A stretch of 64,000 nucleotides of DNA from Aldrovandia affinis (GCA_029706075.1 JAINUG010000033.1:2666001-2730000), one strand, 5' to 3'; shown: positions 1 to 14,496, counted from the first letter of the stretch. Numbers and translations: made by a program. The notes: generated by a model from the letters alone, not told the origin.

Positions 1-3000
1 TAAGAAGCTCTCCCAACATGAGGAGAGCTGGGAAAATACTGAGTTCCCAGTCTCTGCCTCTGTAGAGAGAGACACAAACCTCACACAGATCTAGAATCAG
101 TATGTGGCATAGCTCAGTGGCCAGCTCCCAGGTGTAAAAAATCCCAACAATCCGTTCAGGGAATTCTCCGGCTTCCCGCTGCGAGAGGCCCCAGCACCTT
201 TTTTTGGGGGTTGGGGGTGGGGGGGAGTTTGGAAAGGCTCCTCTTGCTGCTTGAGCGGCTTAGAGAATGTTTTTTTGAACGCGAGGCACATTCAGAGCCC
301 GCTGGAACTGTGTTTTTGTCATCTGCGGTGGCTGCCAAGGCCCGATGTTGATTTAGCGTGTGCGCTTGGATCTGCGATTGGGGCCAGCATTGAGGGGTTT
401 GGTAAACTGTGAAAGCTCCCTGGGCATTGGAGTGATGACACTGGAGTCTGTCTCCTGGAGCCATGCTGAAAGGCTGTCTTCCCAGTCCTCTGTTCATTGC
501 CTGGGGCTCAGGGGCAGATGTTTCTCAGGGCCTGCTGTCTGGGCCCTCCATGCCCCCCCCACTTCTGCTGGTTCCAGCAGTCTCTCCTTGATTGTTTAAG
601 ACTTAGCACACACTTCAACAGGGCCGCACCTCAACCAGAATGACTTCCAGCTCCGGATGAAATTAGACGGCATCACCTTTCGTGGTGCATCAAACAAAAG
701 ATTTCACAGCCTCTGCTGGGGTCCGCCTTCGTGAGTAACGCCGCCGCTGCGTCCGTGGTCAGAGAAGGAGCTACTGGGCTCGCTTAAAAGGGAACAAATT
801 CCCCCAAAAAGTTGAAAAAGTGATTTTATAAGCTCTGTACGAGGTCCGGTTGCCATGATACAGTGGAAAGCAGAGGACTTGACTCCCTCCCCACCCCCCG
901 CCCCCTGGGCCTTGTGGTCCTTTGGAAACACCATGCCAGTTCCAGTAAAAGAGCAGTCGGATTTCATGACGTTCTCTCACACAGGTGTCGAGCGACTGGT
1001 GTGTGGCTTAGCAGCTACGTGTAACTCTAGATCCCACCGGCCAAGATTTCTGCTGAACTGCAGATATCCATAGCAACAGGTTCTTATCAGTTCCCTGCCA
1101 TTGTATTTTATATTTCCTCCAACACGGCGGCTCTACCACAATCTCTCTCTTTCTCTCTCTCCTTCTCTCTCTGTGGTACGTCAGAAACAAAATAGGCCCC
1201 CGATGTTCAGTCTGAGGTTTTCGGACTGTTTCACTGTCTTCCATGATTAAATCAGACGAGCCGTGTGCTCACAGGTCGCCCACTTGGAAACCAGGGGCCG
1301 AGCAATTCATAAGCTCACCTCCCCCCCCCCCGATAGCAGTCATAAAAGCATCATTGTAACCCAAATGTGGAACATAGAGAGAACCTTTATCTGTGGGCCT
1401 GTGCATGCGAGGGCTTTGTTTGACCTGCTTCCTGTGAAGTCATTCCTGTTATGCAACGGCCTCTTCCTGTTTCACTGACCTGTCACTTCAGCAGCAATTG
1501 TGTTCATTCTAACTTTAGAACGTGTCCCTCAGGAAAGGCAAAAGGCACACAAGCAACCGCGGGACATTAAAGGAGAGAGAGTCGCCGTGTCGGGGGAAAA
1601 AACAGCCCCAGATGAAAATGACATGGCACACGTTTCCCAAAAGGGTGATCTTTCTGCCTTGTTCTACCGCAATGTCGAAAACCCCTCGTTCTGGGCTAAA
1701 AAAGAAAAGGGAAAAAAAAGTCACAACAATGCGGGCCATTCACCTCGAGAATCCTCACCTTTGTACCCATTTACAACTGACCCCTGTTGCCAGGCAACTT
1801 CTCTCAGACACATTTTCTGAAAGGAAAAGCTTAAAAAAAAAAGCATAAAAAAGAGAGGGAGATATTAGGAGTGAATGCAATCTAACTGAAGCCATTACTG
1901 TCGGCCTATAGCAATGGGATGAGGTCTGAAGTCTTTTATAAATAGCTCATATCCTCTGGAAAACAGCAGGCCAGCTATTTATTGCCCTCCGCCCCCAGTC
2001 CACAGGCTGTTCAGCGTGGTTGAAAACTGAACTTCCTAAACGATCCTCAGGAACTTGGCATGAGTAGGTTGCTGTCATTGTCTCTGCCCACAGCCCTGTG
2101 GATTTGCCTGAAAGAGGAAGGGGGGGAGAGAGAGAGAGAGAGGCAGACCACACTGCTGTAGAGAAGAGGTTTAGAGCAGCCTCATTCAAGAAGAGATTCT
2201 CTCTTTTCCTCTTTTTCTGCATTCCCTTCATCACCTCTTTTACCGCCCACCCCCACCCCCGACTCGGTATCGGGAGTCGGATCCCTTTCTCCCTCCTTAC
2301 ATCCTCGGTAACTTGTAAACGCTGGAAATCGCCTCGATGAGAGACACGCATTTCGTCCGGTCGGCCTGTGGTTTTATTTCCATGCAGCACTCTTTCATGG
2401 ATTCATTTTCAGGATAATTCGTTCATGGTAGGGTTGCGCTACACTTCCTCTGCTATTATTTGTGTTGACAGAAAGCAAAGGGATGACAAGAATCCGAGCG
2501 AACAGAGACAGAACGCCCACCCCCCACTGAATGCTGTCATTTCATAACCCAAGAGGGGAAAGACACAGGGAATGTCGCAGTATGGAAGAAAAAAAAATCA
2601 CAAACAAGGACTGTGTCCAAAGCTGGTGCAGGACCCAGGACCTGTAGTCAAAGCCTTTGCCTTTTTACCTTTATAGGCTTACCAAAAGGCCCACCGGTGA
2701 TTTTAACAGGGTTTAGGGATTTAAAAAAAAGCTCTTTCCTGCCATTTCCATTCTGCAAGAGTGCCCAGCTTGGTGCCATTTCGGTCTCATCCCCTGGCGA
2801 TGACCCGCCTCAAAATGGTTATGCATCGTTGCCATGGGAACCGCAAGACAGTGACTGCCATCAATGAATGGTCACAGGTGAGCGTTGGTTCGGGAGCATG
2901 GTAGCTTCATTTCTAGGGCTGTTCTAGAGCTCCCCTTCCCTCTACACCTGGGAGTTCCTGCTACGCATGCCTGGACTTCAGCCAAACGATTCCAGTGCAG

Positions 3001-3443
3001 TTCCACAAATCGTATCACTTCGAAAAAAATGATTTCAAAACAGTTCTCCAGTATGTCGTTTCTAAGTGGGACAAATGTCACCTACAAAACTGGGGTGAAG
3101 AGAAAGACAGAAAGAGAGGGAGAGACAGAGATGAAGGCAGGAAGAACATTGGGGTACAGAAGAAGCCAGGAAAACGAGTGTGTGTACACCAGTTTTTTTG
3201 TTATGACAGATAAATTCATTAAATGCTCTTGTGGCTTTTTCTGTTCCGCACCAGAGGAAGTGTTGGCTTTTACAATGTACTTACCAGGAATGCACCGAAG
3301 TTGAGCAAGCCGAACCTCTCTTCCAAGTAGGCGTGTCACTGCTGCAGGGGTGGAAGCCAAGTTTGGCTGGCTCCAACCTTCCGATGCCTCCAGGGAAGAG
3401 TGTGTTTGGTGGAGGGGCTGTTTTCATGCAGCGGAGACATGAT

Positions 3444-3445
<2 letters not shown>
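1..3445. other. Intergenic DNA, no gene recognised
   Basis: Both strands hold only short open frames without recognisable domains. Composition is mixed, with short purine runs (about 2,119-2,142 and 3,103-3,150), CT-rich patches near 1,141-1,172 and C or A homopolymers. On synteny it lies downstream of spry4, towards where ndfip1 would be expected, but no ndfip1 exon was recognised. Confidence 0.5.
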
Positions 3446-3498
<53 letters not shown>

Positions 3499-3650
3499 AT
3501 GCAAGCAAGCAAGCGAGTGTGCACACATGCGTGTCAGTGTGGGTGAGAATGCGTGTGAGTGTGTGTGCGAATGCGTGTGAGTGCATGCATTTGTGTAAGT
3601 TTGTGCATGAATGTGAGTGTGTGTGTGTGTGTGTGTGTGTTTTTGTGACA
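3446..3650. repeat. (GT)n compound microsatellite
   Basis: About 26 perfect GT units (3,446-3,497) are followed by degenerate GTGTGAATGC-like sequence and a second GT run near 3,616-3,641. The interrupted middle suggests an older, longer array that has decayed. Long 'Cys-Val' or 'His-Thr' open frames here are artefacts of the repeat. Confidence 0.95.
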
Positions 3651-4882
3651 TGTCTGCTGCATTAGGCTGCAACCATAACATGTACTTCCTTACCATATGT
3701 CTTCTTCAGACATTAAACCCTTAGACCCAAAATGGAGGAAACAGCTCTATTTAATTAAAGAATGGGAGAAAACATACAGGGCTAACTTTCATCTAATGCT
3801 GAATCAGTAACTTCATTTTGGATCTTCACCTTGATTCCAAGTGTATAGAACTCCCTTTTGAGCAGATATTTACATTTTACAGTGTGGGTGGAGTTTACCT
3901 TCAACTTACTTCCTGCAGTTTAGTATGGTGTAGCTAATGCCTACAAGGCAGCCACTCCAAACTAAGTTTCATGCTATGTCTAACCTGTTTATGACCCCAT
4001 GTAGATCATACCCAATTAATGACCTCTGCAGATTGCAAACAGATCTTTCACTGGGTAACATTTTAACCAAAAAAAGTCACAAGAGTTAAGGATCTACATA
4101 AACTATAACTATATACCGTAGGTTTTGCATAGGCAAAGCAGTATGAATTTATGAATCAATGTATTTTTTTATGTCGCATAAACAGTACAGAGCTGTGGGC
4201 AAATCCATCGTAGCATGATAAAAACGTTTCTACCCAGAGGAATAACAGGCTTAAGTGGTGAGGCACACATCTTTTGTTCTATGTTTGTTTCTTCGTAGAT
4301 GCAATACATAATTGTTCTTCCCCTGACAATCAAACGCAGACTTAATTTACTTTGAATGTTTAGAATAACAGCAATTTAAGAAGATCTTGCATGAATGCGG
4401 AGCCCTGTGTTTTTACAACTGCGGACGTATGAACAGGAATGCTCTGTCCGAGATCAGGGTTCTGGCATTTTACAACACAAACCGATAACAGTTGAAAGAA
4501 AGAAAGAAGGAAAAAATCCAGCAAGACCGCCATGCTCTGTACCCTAAAATTTCTGAGGAGGAAGAAGTCTGCTAAGAGAAAAGCTGCCGTTATGGAAGGG
4601 AAAGCTCTTGTAAGGCACAAGTGCTCTGTTTTTTTTAAAACTAACTGCGTTTGTGGCTAATCAGAGTGAATTGTGCAGGGAGTTAGCTTAAATGAAAGCT
4701 CTGATACTAGGAGACTACAAATGGAGATAAGGGGAGCTGGGATAGCAGAGGAGAGGGGGAAATGATGCAACACAGTAGTTCTTTGTTTCAAATGGCTGGC
4801 TGGTCAGATGCCATGGAGCGCAGAGATTGAAGGAGTCTGGCTGGTGTACATTGAAACCATTGGCCAATACCTCCATTCTGGC
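3651..4882. other. Intergenic DNA, nothing recognised
   Basis: AT-rich unique-looking sequence. No coding exon, RNA gene or transposon end was seen on either strand. Confidence 0.45.
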
Positions 4883-4889
4883 ACTCTCT

Positions 4890-4959
<70 letters not shown>

Positions 4960-4975
4960 TCTCTCTCTCTCTTCT
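4883..4975. repeat. (CT)n microsatellite
   Basis: About 90 bp of almost uninterrupted CT dinucleotides with one CCC interruption. It is the reverse complement of the GA tract that begins 366 bp downstream. Mirror-symmetric homopurine-homopyrimidine DNA of this length can adopt triplex structures, which is known for the sequence class and not shown here. Confidence 0.95.
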
Positions 4976-5340
4976 TCCAGGCAATTGGTTCATGAATGTG
5001 AGTGTCATGCAGGGAACGCAATTCCCAGTGCCCATTCGGGAGAGAAGGACCAGAAAATGTCTGTTTCGTCCACGCAACATTTCTTTCTGTCTTCTGCATG
5101 GTAGTGACCTGGAAATTGTGCTGCTCTGATTTGAAGCGAAGGGGCAGGCCCTGATGAAGTTCCCCAAAATGGTGCTCACCTGCCATTTCTGCTTGGTCAC
5201 ATGCATCTGCACACATTCCCTTTGGAAACCCCACGGAATGATCTGCCTCCCAATCACCTGAACTCAAAAATGACTTTGAGACACTGTAATTCACTGATTT
5301 TAGTGCTCAGCCTTTCTATTCTTTTAATATAGAGTAAGAC

Positions 5341-6469
<1,129 letters not shown>

Positions 6470-6529
6470 TCACTCACGCACATCGCGATCTCTCTCGCTC
6501 TCTCACATACACATCTCTCTCTGTCTCTG

Positions 6530-6568
<39 letters not shown>

Positions 6569-6640
6569 GGCTCACTCACACACATCTCTATCACACACAT
6601 AAACAACATGCACAGACATCTCTCACACACACACACAAAC
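6470..6640. repeat. Compound CT/CA microsatellite
   Basis: CT-rich sequence passes into a perfect (CA)18 run at 6,531-6,566, then into degenerate CACACAT/CTCACACA sequence. Frames through it are repeat artefacts. Confidence 0.9.
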
Positions 6641-8224
6641 GTTCTCCTGTATGCACCTTTGCCTTTGACTGTATTTAGCGTTCAGGAAATAACATTACCT
6701 GTCCCACCACGCACTTTCATATTGTTTTATTTTCAAACAGAGACAAGGATTTATCCGGTTCAAAGCCATTCCCACATCACACACAGTGAGAACTGATGAG
6801 TCCCTTTGATTTGTCAGAAAACACAGTATACAGTTACAATAGACCGGAGACTTTTAGACTTGAGAGAATTTCTTTAAGGAAGGAAATTTCTCAATTATTA
6901 TGCACATCTTATATAACATTTTCTCTGAAAAAAAAATCAGGTCACGCCCTTTTGCTGGCATGGATGTGAGTGTGGTTTACCATACTTTTATGCATGGATA
7001 ATAGTCCTCAAACAAAGATGAGAGATTTAGAAACATAATTAAGTATAATTTTGAAAACCAGAAAATGCTCCTCTTTCAAGTGATGCGGAGACTTTGTTTG
7101 GACCCAAATGAAACGGGCCGGGAGCCAGTATTTTAGCTCTGTGACCCAGTAGAGTCCACAAACACAATAACACTCCACACCACCTAAACTGCCCTCTCTC
7201 ATACTCCACCCCTACCCTCTCAAAACTGGCCTCTGAAAGGCCGCACAATGTAATAACACTTTTCCAAATTCCACACCCCCAAACTACACTGTCTCAAACT
7301 CCCCCACACCCCCACACACACACACAAAATTCATTGCACTCGATCCTTCTTTCCATTTTACACCCCCCACAAACTGAACCCTTGAACTTTTCAAATCACA
7401 GATTTATAGTTATCTTGTAACTATAGGACCAATCCTATGTCTAACAAGTGGTTTGCATGCCTAACATGTTTGTTTCATTCTGCTGTGATTGTTGTATTTG
7501 CTATGGTCTTCTAGCAGTTTTTTTGGACTGCCTTTTTCCCGGGGTCAGGGAAAAAATTCCAATGATCTTTTATAAATAAAGACAGTTTTACCCTACAATA
7601 GATCCCATGGTATTGTTAAACATTATGGTGAGCTTCAGGTTTAGTATTTGTTGTTTGTGCACCTTGAAATGTTATCTTAACAATTGTGCACATTGTGATT
7701 GTCCTATATAAATTAATAAAAAAATAAAAACATACCTTTGTGTCATGGTCCATAGTTCTGTTCATTGCTGTAATGCAATTGAAATATTTTGTGAAACATT
7801 TGTGCTTTTATAACGGATTTGCATGGCACATTGTACATTGGATGCTGAATTACAATTATTGTACATTAACTACAAATATGACCCATACATAATGCAGAAA
7901 ATTACTCTGCTTTTCAGACCTCATCTTTGAATTAATAGATAATCAAAGTATATTATAGGATATATTCTGATGTACAACTTTGAGTTATGGACACAATATT
8001 TAGAGCTGCCTTTCAATACAGTTAGGAACTGCTGATGGGGTTAGGGAAAGAATTGTGTGAGAAAATTGCTCAGTGCTGGACTTAAGACAGTTATTAGCTA
8101 AACTGGCAAGGGAAGATATTTAGTATTGTGATTTTTGATCGTACAAAAGGATAACAAGAGTCTTGTCTATCCGTACCAGACATTACATTGAACTGTATGT
8201 GCAAGCAAGAAAACCAGCTGTCTG
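6641..8224. other. Intergenic AT-rich DNA
   Basis: Contains a short ACAC run near 7,310-7,326 and A-rich sequence around 7,710-7,735. No gene or transposon boundary was recognised. Confidence 0.4.
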
Positions 8225-8530
8225 TTGCTGGGTGGCTCATGCTGTTAAGGCACTGTTCTAGTGTGTGGAGGAGCACTGTACTTTTGTATCATATCCAGAC
8301 CATGCCAGTGCCGAATCCAGACAATCTCTGTGGCCAGCAGCCCTGCGGGTGATGCATAATTGGCAGTAGTATCGCCAGGGAAGGGAGGAATCCTGCGGTA
8401 TAAAGGTACAAAGTGTCTTCCTCCAACTCGTCTGTACAAGCTTGTAGAAAAGAAGTGGCAGCTGACATCAGATGTTCTGGAGGAGAGCACGTGCTTGTCT
8501 ATGCTCTCTCAAATTGACCGTGAGGATTGA
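8225..8530 (+). mobile_element. Possible old tRNA-headed SINE
   Basis: The segment starts with a stretch (8,229-8,260) resembling a class II tRNA A box, TGGCTCA followed by GTTAAGGC. It continues with CATGCCAGTGCCG and an ATTGGCAGTAG...CGCC block like old interspersed repeats I know from fish genomes. The B box is degraded and no target duplication is visible, so the call rests on partial resemblance. Confidence 0.35.
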
Positions 8531-9128
8531 AGCAAGTACGGCTTAGAATACAGTTGGGAATTGCAAATTCTGAGAAATGATGAAAACCAGCCATCTAACC
8601 AAGTAGACCTGATGTAGTAATTATTCTACTTTTATCTGTGAAGCAGTCCAAATGTTCATAGCTAGCTATAGAAGGTAGCTATTATGTTATTAATAGCATA
8701 GCTATTAAGTTATTAAAGGGATACTACACCCCCACAAAAAAGTGTTTTTCCACTTACTCTGAGAGTTGTCAATCCATCCAGATAGTTTTCAATGAAATCC
8801 AATATTGCTTCTCCTAACAGATTGCTTGCTAACTAGCTATCAAGCACGCGAGTAGCTTCTAGCTAGCTAGCTGACTAACTGTGTGTCAACAAAGTTATTC
8901 GGTAAAACCCTCTTTCAAGTCCTGGATGATAAACATTGTTGGGTAAATAGAAGTTTGAAAACATGCTAAAATATCATTGTTTTAGGCGTTGATTAATGCA
9001 TAGCTGTACAGCTTCCAAAGGCAATATGTGCCCACACAACAAATTTAAGCTAGAAAAGTAGAAATTCCCATAACTTGTGGGTGTAGTAACTATTAGCCTA
9101 ACCCTTTAACCAAAACTAGATCATTATT
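8531..9128. other. AT-rich DNA with AGCTAGCTA-type patches
   Basis: Between about 8,660 and 8,880 the palindromic word TAGCTAGCTA recurs in degenerate form. Nothing coding was seen. Confidence 0.35.
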
Positions 9129-9235
9129 GCAATAATAATGATAATGGATTGCATTTATATAGCACTTTTCATCCCATAAACCCACAGTGCTTTATAGTGA
9201 AGGGGAGAAACTCACCTCAACACCCACCTGGACAG
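9129..9235 (+). repeat. Interspersed repeat fragment (ATTTATATAGCAC type)
   Basis: The block GCATTTATATAGCACTTTTC, CAGTGCTTTATAGTGAAGGGG and AACTCACCTCAACACCCACC matches a very common fish interspersed repeat known from general experience. A second, more diverged copy lies in fgf1 intron 1 at about 50,190-50,245. Its exact class is not determinable here. Confidence 0.5.
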
Positions 9236-10788
9236 CCATATTGTCATTTTGCCATTTTTGCAAATATTTGCTTAAAAAACCAACTGTATCACTCAGTATT
9301 TTTAATGCAAAAATTTTGATGAAAAAAACAACTGTCACTCAGTGCATAATGCTTTGATGGAATAGACGTCTGTGTCTACCATATTTAGACATACCACTTA
9401 ACACCTAACAACTGTTTTCTTTCCACTGGAACAAAAAAAGTTTAGTTTAAAGCAATCAAATATTTCCTGCAATAATAAAACCTTTCAATGCATAAGCGAT
9501 TCAGCGGACTGAAGTGACATTAGTACATCACAAAATGTTGCTCTTGAAAGTAGCTAGTAGTAGTGTATAAGAGGGGTCATTCGGAATCAAAAGCTTTGAT
9601 CATTCCATAAATTTCAGAACACAACTTTATTGTAGAGAACGGCGGAGGCCTGGCAGCTTCTCATTCCTCATGGACTCCCCTAGTGACCTTGCAATGTTGG
9701 CATAGAATCCTAAGTTCTCATTTAGAGGGAGGGAAGGGGAGAGAGAGAGAAAGCGAAGAAGGGAGCCACCACATGCAAGCTAAGTTCTGAAAATCCATTA
9801 AGCACAAGCGCAATCAGATTAAAAACTACTAAACTCTCACCAATGGGCATTGATGGGGTAATTCCATTTACAAATGACTGGAATAATATCCCTGCATTTA
9901 ATTTTTTATTTATTTTTATGAATCTAATTGAAAAGGGCTGCACACAGCAGATGCATAACTAGCGTGTGCCTGAGGACTTGTTACATAATCATACACCAGC
10001 GATGACAACAGCACACATTATCTATAAGGCCCATTGACAATCTTGCTTAAATTCTAATGCCCTTGTGAATGTAGGAGACTAATTTTGTCCTGTTGATAAC
10101 GTTATTTATAATGCGCTTGAGGTATTTCAAAATGTCTTGCCCAAGGTTGCTTATATGGTCAAAACAGAGTCTTGATACTCTGCCAAGAAGTCCTTGTATG
10201 TTTTTGTAATTTGACTTTGATATTATTGGCAAGGCATAAAATAATGTGCTCTTACGCCAGCTGTTTAAAATGGTGGAAGATGGTTTTTGTCAGGAAAGTA
10301 CTTTGTGCATCAGATTTGTCTGGGTTCTACATCAACCAAAGGAGAAAAAAGACACCACACAATGTTATCATATTTAACAATATATATTTCTAATTTCAAT
10401 GTACATTCCGTTTTTGACATAAGCTTTTAAACTTTTCTTCACAAACAAGTAGGCATCTAAAATAAATACTATATAAAATAGAACTTCAAAATAAATATAT
10501 CTCTAAAGGGAAACTTATACTGTATGTGAGATTTTTTTTTCTTTTTTTCCTAAAACAAGACAAAGGCATATAGCTTCTTTTCTGAACATTGAAATTGCAA
10601 AGGCAAGAAATAGAATAGTACAAGCCAGCTATTTGGAAGGGTTAACTAGAACAAGTTAACTATCCTGATGATAAAATTCTTGTGGCCTCTAAATGTGCCA
10701 CAAACAGGTTTAGTCACACCATTTGGAACAGAATGTTAATCTTTGAGTTTGTCTTAAAATGAGATTAATCATTTAATTTAGAGGCCAT

Positions 10789-10792
10789 CAAC

Positions 10793-10825
<33 letters not shown>

Positions 10826-10826
10826 A
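10789..10826. repeat. (CAA)n microsatellite
   Basis: About twelve CAA units in the region downstream of spry4. If the 3' UTR reaches this far it would be (TTG)n in the mRNA. Confidence 0.9.
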
Positions 10827-12580
10827 AAGGCTAATGGAGTTTGCAGTTACGGGGAGTTTCCTCTGTCGCTGTGTGGGTAAAATGAGCATGACATTGAAAA
10901 AAAGATGGAGGGAACGAAGCTTTGGAGCAATCTCTGTTCCTTCTGTAAGCTGACCTGGGATGTTCCAGATTTGACAAACCCAGTGCCATGCAGCTGTATT
11001 TTGTCAATCAAGTTGTGGGTATTCGTCAGACAGCTCTGGTTTTAAAAAAACTAAAAAACAAACCCTGACCGTGAACACAAATGGAGGTGGAAACGGGTTG
11101 GGTCTGAGCGGGCTGGAATAGTATTTGTTTAGCAGTTTCTGTGAATCTATGGTTTCAGAGGTACAGAGGAACTAGGGAATTAGCCTCGCCTCTCTCTCGA
11201 GGTAATGGAGCATGAATAACATAAACAAAGAGGTATTTTTATTACCCAGTACACTTCTCTAAAGCAAGTGCTGTTTGTGATAGAAAGACCTGTCTCTTTT
11301 TCCCTCCTTCAAGCTCATGACCTTGCCCCGAAAATATTTAACTTTTTGTACTGCACTGCAATTACACTGTACCATGCGATTTTGTGACTACACTATCTGG
11401 ATCACTAGGTCCTCAAAACTATATACAATAAAAAAGCTCACCTGCATTTTTTTTTTTATGATGGCAACAATTTGCAATTCTGCATTAGCTATTTGGACCT
11501 CTTGCTCCCTCTCCCACACTTGTTTTGGCATCTACCCTTAGGTTGCTTTACAAAAAGCCACTTGAAAATAATATTGCGTCATACATTCAAGACAGAACAG
11601 TGTTTTTTTTCTCACACTTGCATGTTTAGCTTTTTTGCAACATCACAAGTACAAACATAACCATATCTCTGGTGGCGGTAGTGAGGTGTAAGGAAAGGGG
11701 TGGCACAAGGTGGGATTTTGAGGGGGAAGGGGGCTACAGAGAAAGCATCCCTTTAAGTCAAATTGTATCACCCTGCAAAAAAGGACACCGTACCTTTAAG
11801 AGCTTTTACCATCTGACCAGTTGCTGAGTGCACGACCAGAATGATCCCTTGGAAAAAAAACGACGACAACAAAAATAGAAGGAGCAGCATACTATACTCC
11901 TTTGGCTAAAGTCCTGGCATACCATACAAATCACTAAAATAGACTTTCTGATCAAAAATAAAGGTATTTACAATAAAAGACTTCTTGTAACACAGACAGA
12001 GCTCAACAGCAGCAAATATTGGATTATGCTTGGTGGAGAGACGGCGTGTGGTGGGCGAGTATGCACCTTCACACTCTGAAGTGAAACACACATCTCTGCT
12101 TAAAACTGTGCTTTTATTTCGCCATTTGGGGTTCGCTTGATCACTAAAGGTTGTGCAATGACTGGGTTGGTTTAAGTAAGGCGGTCCAGGTCAACCACAA
12201 TTTATTGCAATTTTCTTTCTCCCCCTCTTACAGAAGAGTCATTCTTTACCACTGGCTGCTTGGAAGTGTGGAATGTTGCCCGATTACCTTCAACTGCTCT
12301 TTAAAAAAATGTTTTTGTTTTTTTTCCAATAAAATAAAATAATCTGTCCGTGTTGCCATATTTGCTTTTGATGCAAAATATGGATAACCACTGCTTGTTT
12401 CTCTACACTAGAGCAACACATGGAACAAAAATGAAAGGAAATTATCCCTGAGGTGTGTGTTTTTTTTTTTTAAACAGCAAACTCACAACTAGGCCGGGGC
12501 TTCCCCACGTCATCCATTATTTCATGCAGGGCATTTGACACATGCACTTTATAGATATTTATGCCGGTTCGGTGTATATG

Positions 12581-12584
12581 CATA

Positions 12585-12626
<42 letters not shown>

Positions 12627-12640
12627 TATATATATATATA
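12581..12640. repeat. (TA)n microsatellite
   Basis: About 60 bp of TA dinucleotides with one TGTACA interruption, about 0.95 kb downstream of the spry4 stop and probably inside its 3' UTR. It is self-complementary and could form a hairpin in RNA. Confidence 0.9.
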
Positions 12641-13560
12641 CTTCTATATATTTTAATGATCTGACCTCATTACTGAAGGTATCCTAAATGTATGCCTGAT
12701 GTGGTGTAGATCTGAAACCAAACTATGGCCTTATACCACCACACAACCATGAATTCCCTTTCTCTCTTTGATTGAAAAGCTCTACAACAAGCTTGTAGAT
12801 GGAAGCTTTACATGTTTGCAGGTAAAGCTCAGCTCTTTCCATTGTATATGAAAAAAGGTCAGAGATGAACGCATTTTGTTCAACAAAACTGGATCTTGCG
12901 GGGCACTCATAGTGGAGAGTGCGTTGATGTGGAGGGAAAAGGGGGAGGTATCGATCATGCAGTGAGTTGTACTGTTTCTTTAGTCATATAAGTGATTCAA
13001 ATTTACAAAAGCAGCTCAGATTTCCTTTTCACTTTTTGGAAAAGTTACTTTGATTATTACCTATTAATAGCTACCCAAAGGGGAAAAAAATCAACAGTTA
13101 GCAAAACATTAATTAGGATTGTTTTTTTCAACATTTTCTTTTAAAACACATCTGTATAAATTAAAAACACAGGGAGAGACAGGGGTCATGATGCTATATA
13201 ATAAATAGCTGAAAATTGCTAAGAGAAGGAGACATGAAGGATGGCTTGTGCATTTAGCTATACATCTTTTTTAGCTTTTGTTTTCTGCCAGTCTCTTCAC
13301 AGTTTAAAGACTGGCGCCCGAAAGCAAGCCTTCGTGCCCACTGTTCTAGAATGTTCACTGTTGAGCGGTAGCGTGACATCGCCGCGTGGCGACAATCTGG
13401 TTTAATCCTCTGTAAGTACCATGCTTTCTTATGTCCTCCAGCACAGGGGGGTCAAATCCTGGGGGGGGCAGGGGCAGGGGGTTCTCCTCCAGAGATAATA
13501 AAGCAAAAGAGCTAAACCAGGTGTGGCACACATCTGCGATTACGGCTGGGGGGTGAGGCA

Positions 13561-14496
13561 TCAGGAGGACTGCTTTTCCGGCCCGCCGGCCTTGCCCTCC
13601 TCCCCCCCACTCTTGCAGGCCTGGGAGTTCCTGCAGCGGCAGCCGGGGCGGCTGGCACTGTCATAGCACTTCTGGGACAGTTTGGCACAGCCGGTGGCCG
13701 GCAGATAGCACACCAGGCAGGGCAGCACCAGCGACAGGGCGGCCATGAAGGACCAGCGGGCACAGCAGTTGGAGTTTGAGCAGGAGCAGGGCCGGTCGGC
13801 GCAGGACCCCTCCTCGTCCTCATCGTTGGTGCAGTGGTAGAATATCCCCTTCACCAGACACATGCAGGTGGCCGAGTCCACCAGGTTCTGTGCAGAGCAT
13901 AGATACTCCTGGTTGCACACCCAGCAGGATGGCAGGGTCCGGGGCAGCGTGCACTCTGTGCACCTGCACTTTCCACAGTCCTCGCACAGCAGCACGTGCT
14001 TCTTCTCGGCCGGGGGCACGGCCGGGGCCTTCAAGTCCAGGGACTTGGAGCCCAGGAGCTTGGGCTGGGTGCCAGGGGTCCGGGTGGGGCCGGAGGCGTG
14101 GTCCACCATGGGGGTGGGGGCGGCATGGTCCAGCAGCCTCTGGTCGGAGGAGGTGCTGCTACTGCTGCTGATGGAGCTGGGCCGCCCACTGAAGGAGATC
14201 CAGGGGTGCGTGACGTCGTGGGGGTCGCAGCGCATCAGGTGCGGGTGTGGGTGGGGGGAACCCCCCAGCAGGGTTTCGTGGGGCCCCCTGCTGGCCTTCT
14301 GGTTGGGAGGCTGCTGCGATACCACGGCTGGGCTGTCAATGTAGTCGTTCTCCACGTGGGATGACTTCATCTGGTCGATGGGAAAGATGGTCAATGGGTG
14401 CTGCAACCTCCCGTAGGGGACCCGACTGTCCAGCAAAGGCTGCACCATGACAGTGGAAGAGACTCCGGGGATGTGGTGGGGAACCCTTGAATCCAT
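13561..14496 (-). CDS. spry4: Sprouty homolog 4 (Spry4), complete single coding exon
   Basis: The 311-residue product is a membrane-associated feedback inhibitor of receptor tyrosine kinase to Ras/MAPK signalling. Visible features: an N-terminal block (residues 17-54, MVQPLLDSR...HVENDYID) whose Tyr52 corresponds to the phospho-tyrosine bound by the Cbl TKB domain; a serine run at 108-117; and a cysteine-rich Sprouty domain at about 171-288 with CEDCGKC, SCWVCNQ, CSCSNSNCCARW and CYLPATGC. The wording matches SPRY4 better than SPRY1-3, and the fgf1/arhgap26 neighbours support SPRY4. Human SPRY4 isoforms are about 300-320 residues, so it looks full length. An in-frame ATG seven codons upstream (14,517) has a T at -3. 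I prefer the second ATG, which begins MDSRVPHHIPGV, the kind of start I recall for fish Spry4. Family members are induced by the FGF signalling they limit. Confidence 0.95.
   Translation of the reverse strand: MDSRVPHHIPGVSSTVMVQPLLDSRVPYGRLQHPLTIFPIDQMKSSHVENDYIDSPAVVSQQPPNQKASRGPHETLLGGSPHPHPHLMRCDPHDVTHPWISFSGRPSSISSSSSTSSDQRLLDHAAPTPMVDHASGPTRTPGTQPKLLGSKSLDLKAPAVPPAEKKHVLLCEDCGKCRCTECTLPRTLPSCWVCNQEYLCSAQNLVDSATCMCLVKGIFYHCTNDEDEEGSCADRPCSCSNSNCCARWSFMAALSLVLPCLVCYLPATGCAKLSQKCYDSASRPGCRCRNSQACKSGGEEGKAGGPEKQSS

Larger units (their letters stand above)
9236..13560 (-). other. spry4: spry4 3' flank, including 3' UTR (end unresolved)
   Basis: This stretch lies directly downstream of the spry4 stop codon on the minus strand and holds no other gene. 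It is AT-rich, as long SPRY 3' UTRs usually are. Minus-strand AATAAA hexamers occur at 12,113-12,118, 11,238-11,243 and 9,905-9,910, any of which could end the transcript. The true UTR extent cannot be chosen from sequence alone. Two simple repeats inside are listed separately. Confidence 0.5.

Noticed and set aside
1947..2390. 147-codon minus-strand frame
   Set aside because: Low-complexity and purine-tract derived segments without family similarity.
3231..3696. Cys-Val and His-Thr rich frames
   Set aside because: Translation of the (GT)n array on either strand.
13776..14364. Long plus-strand frames of 122-160 codons opposite spry4
   Set aside because: They lie antisense to a clearly conserved spry4 coding exon and arise from its GC-rich codons; no domain is present.
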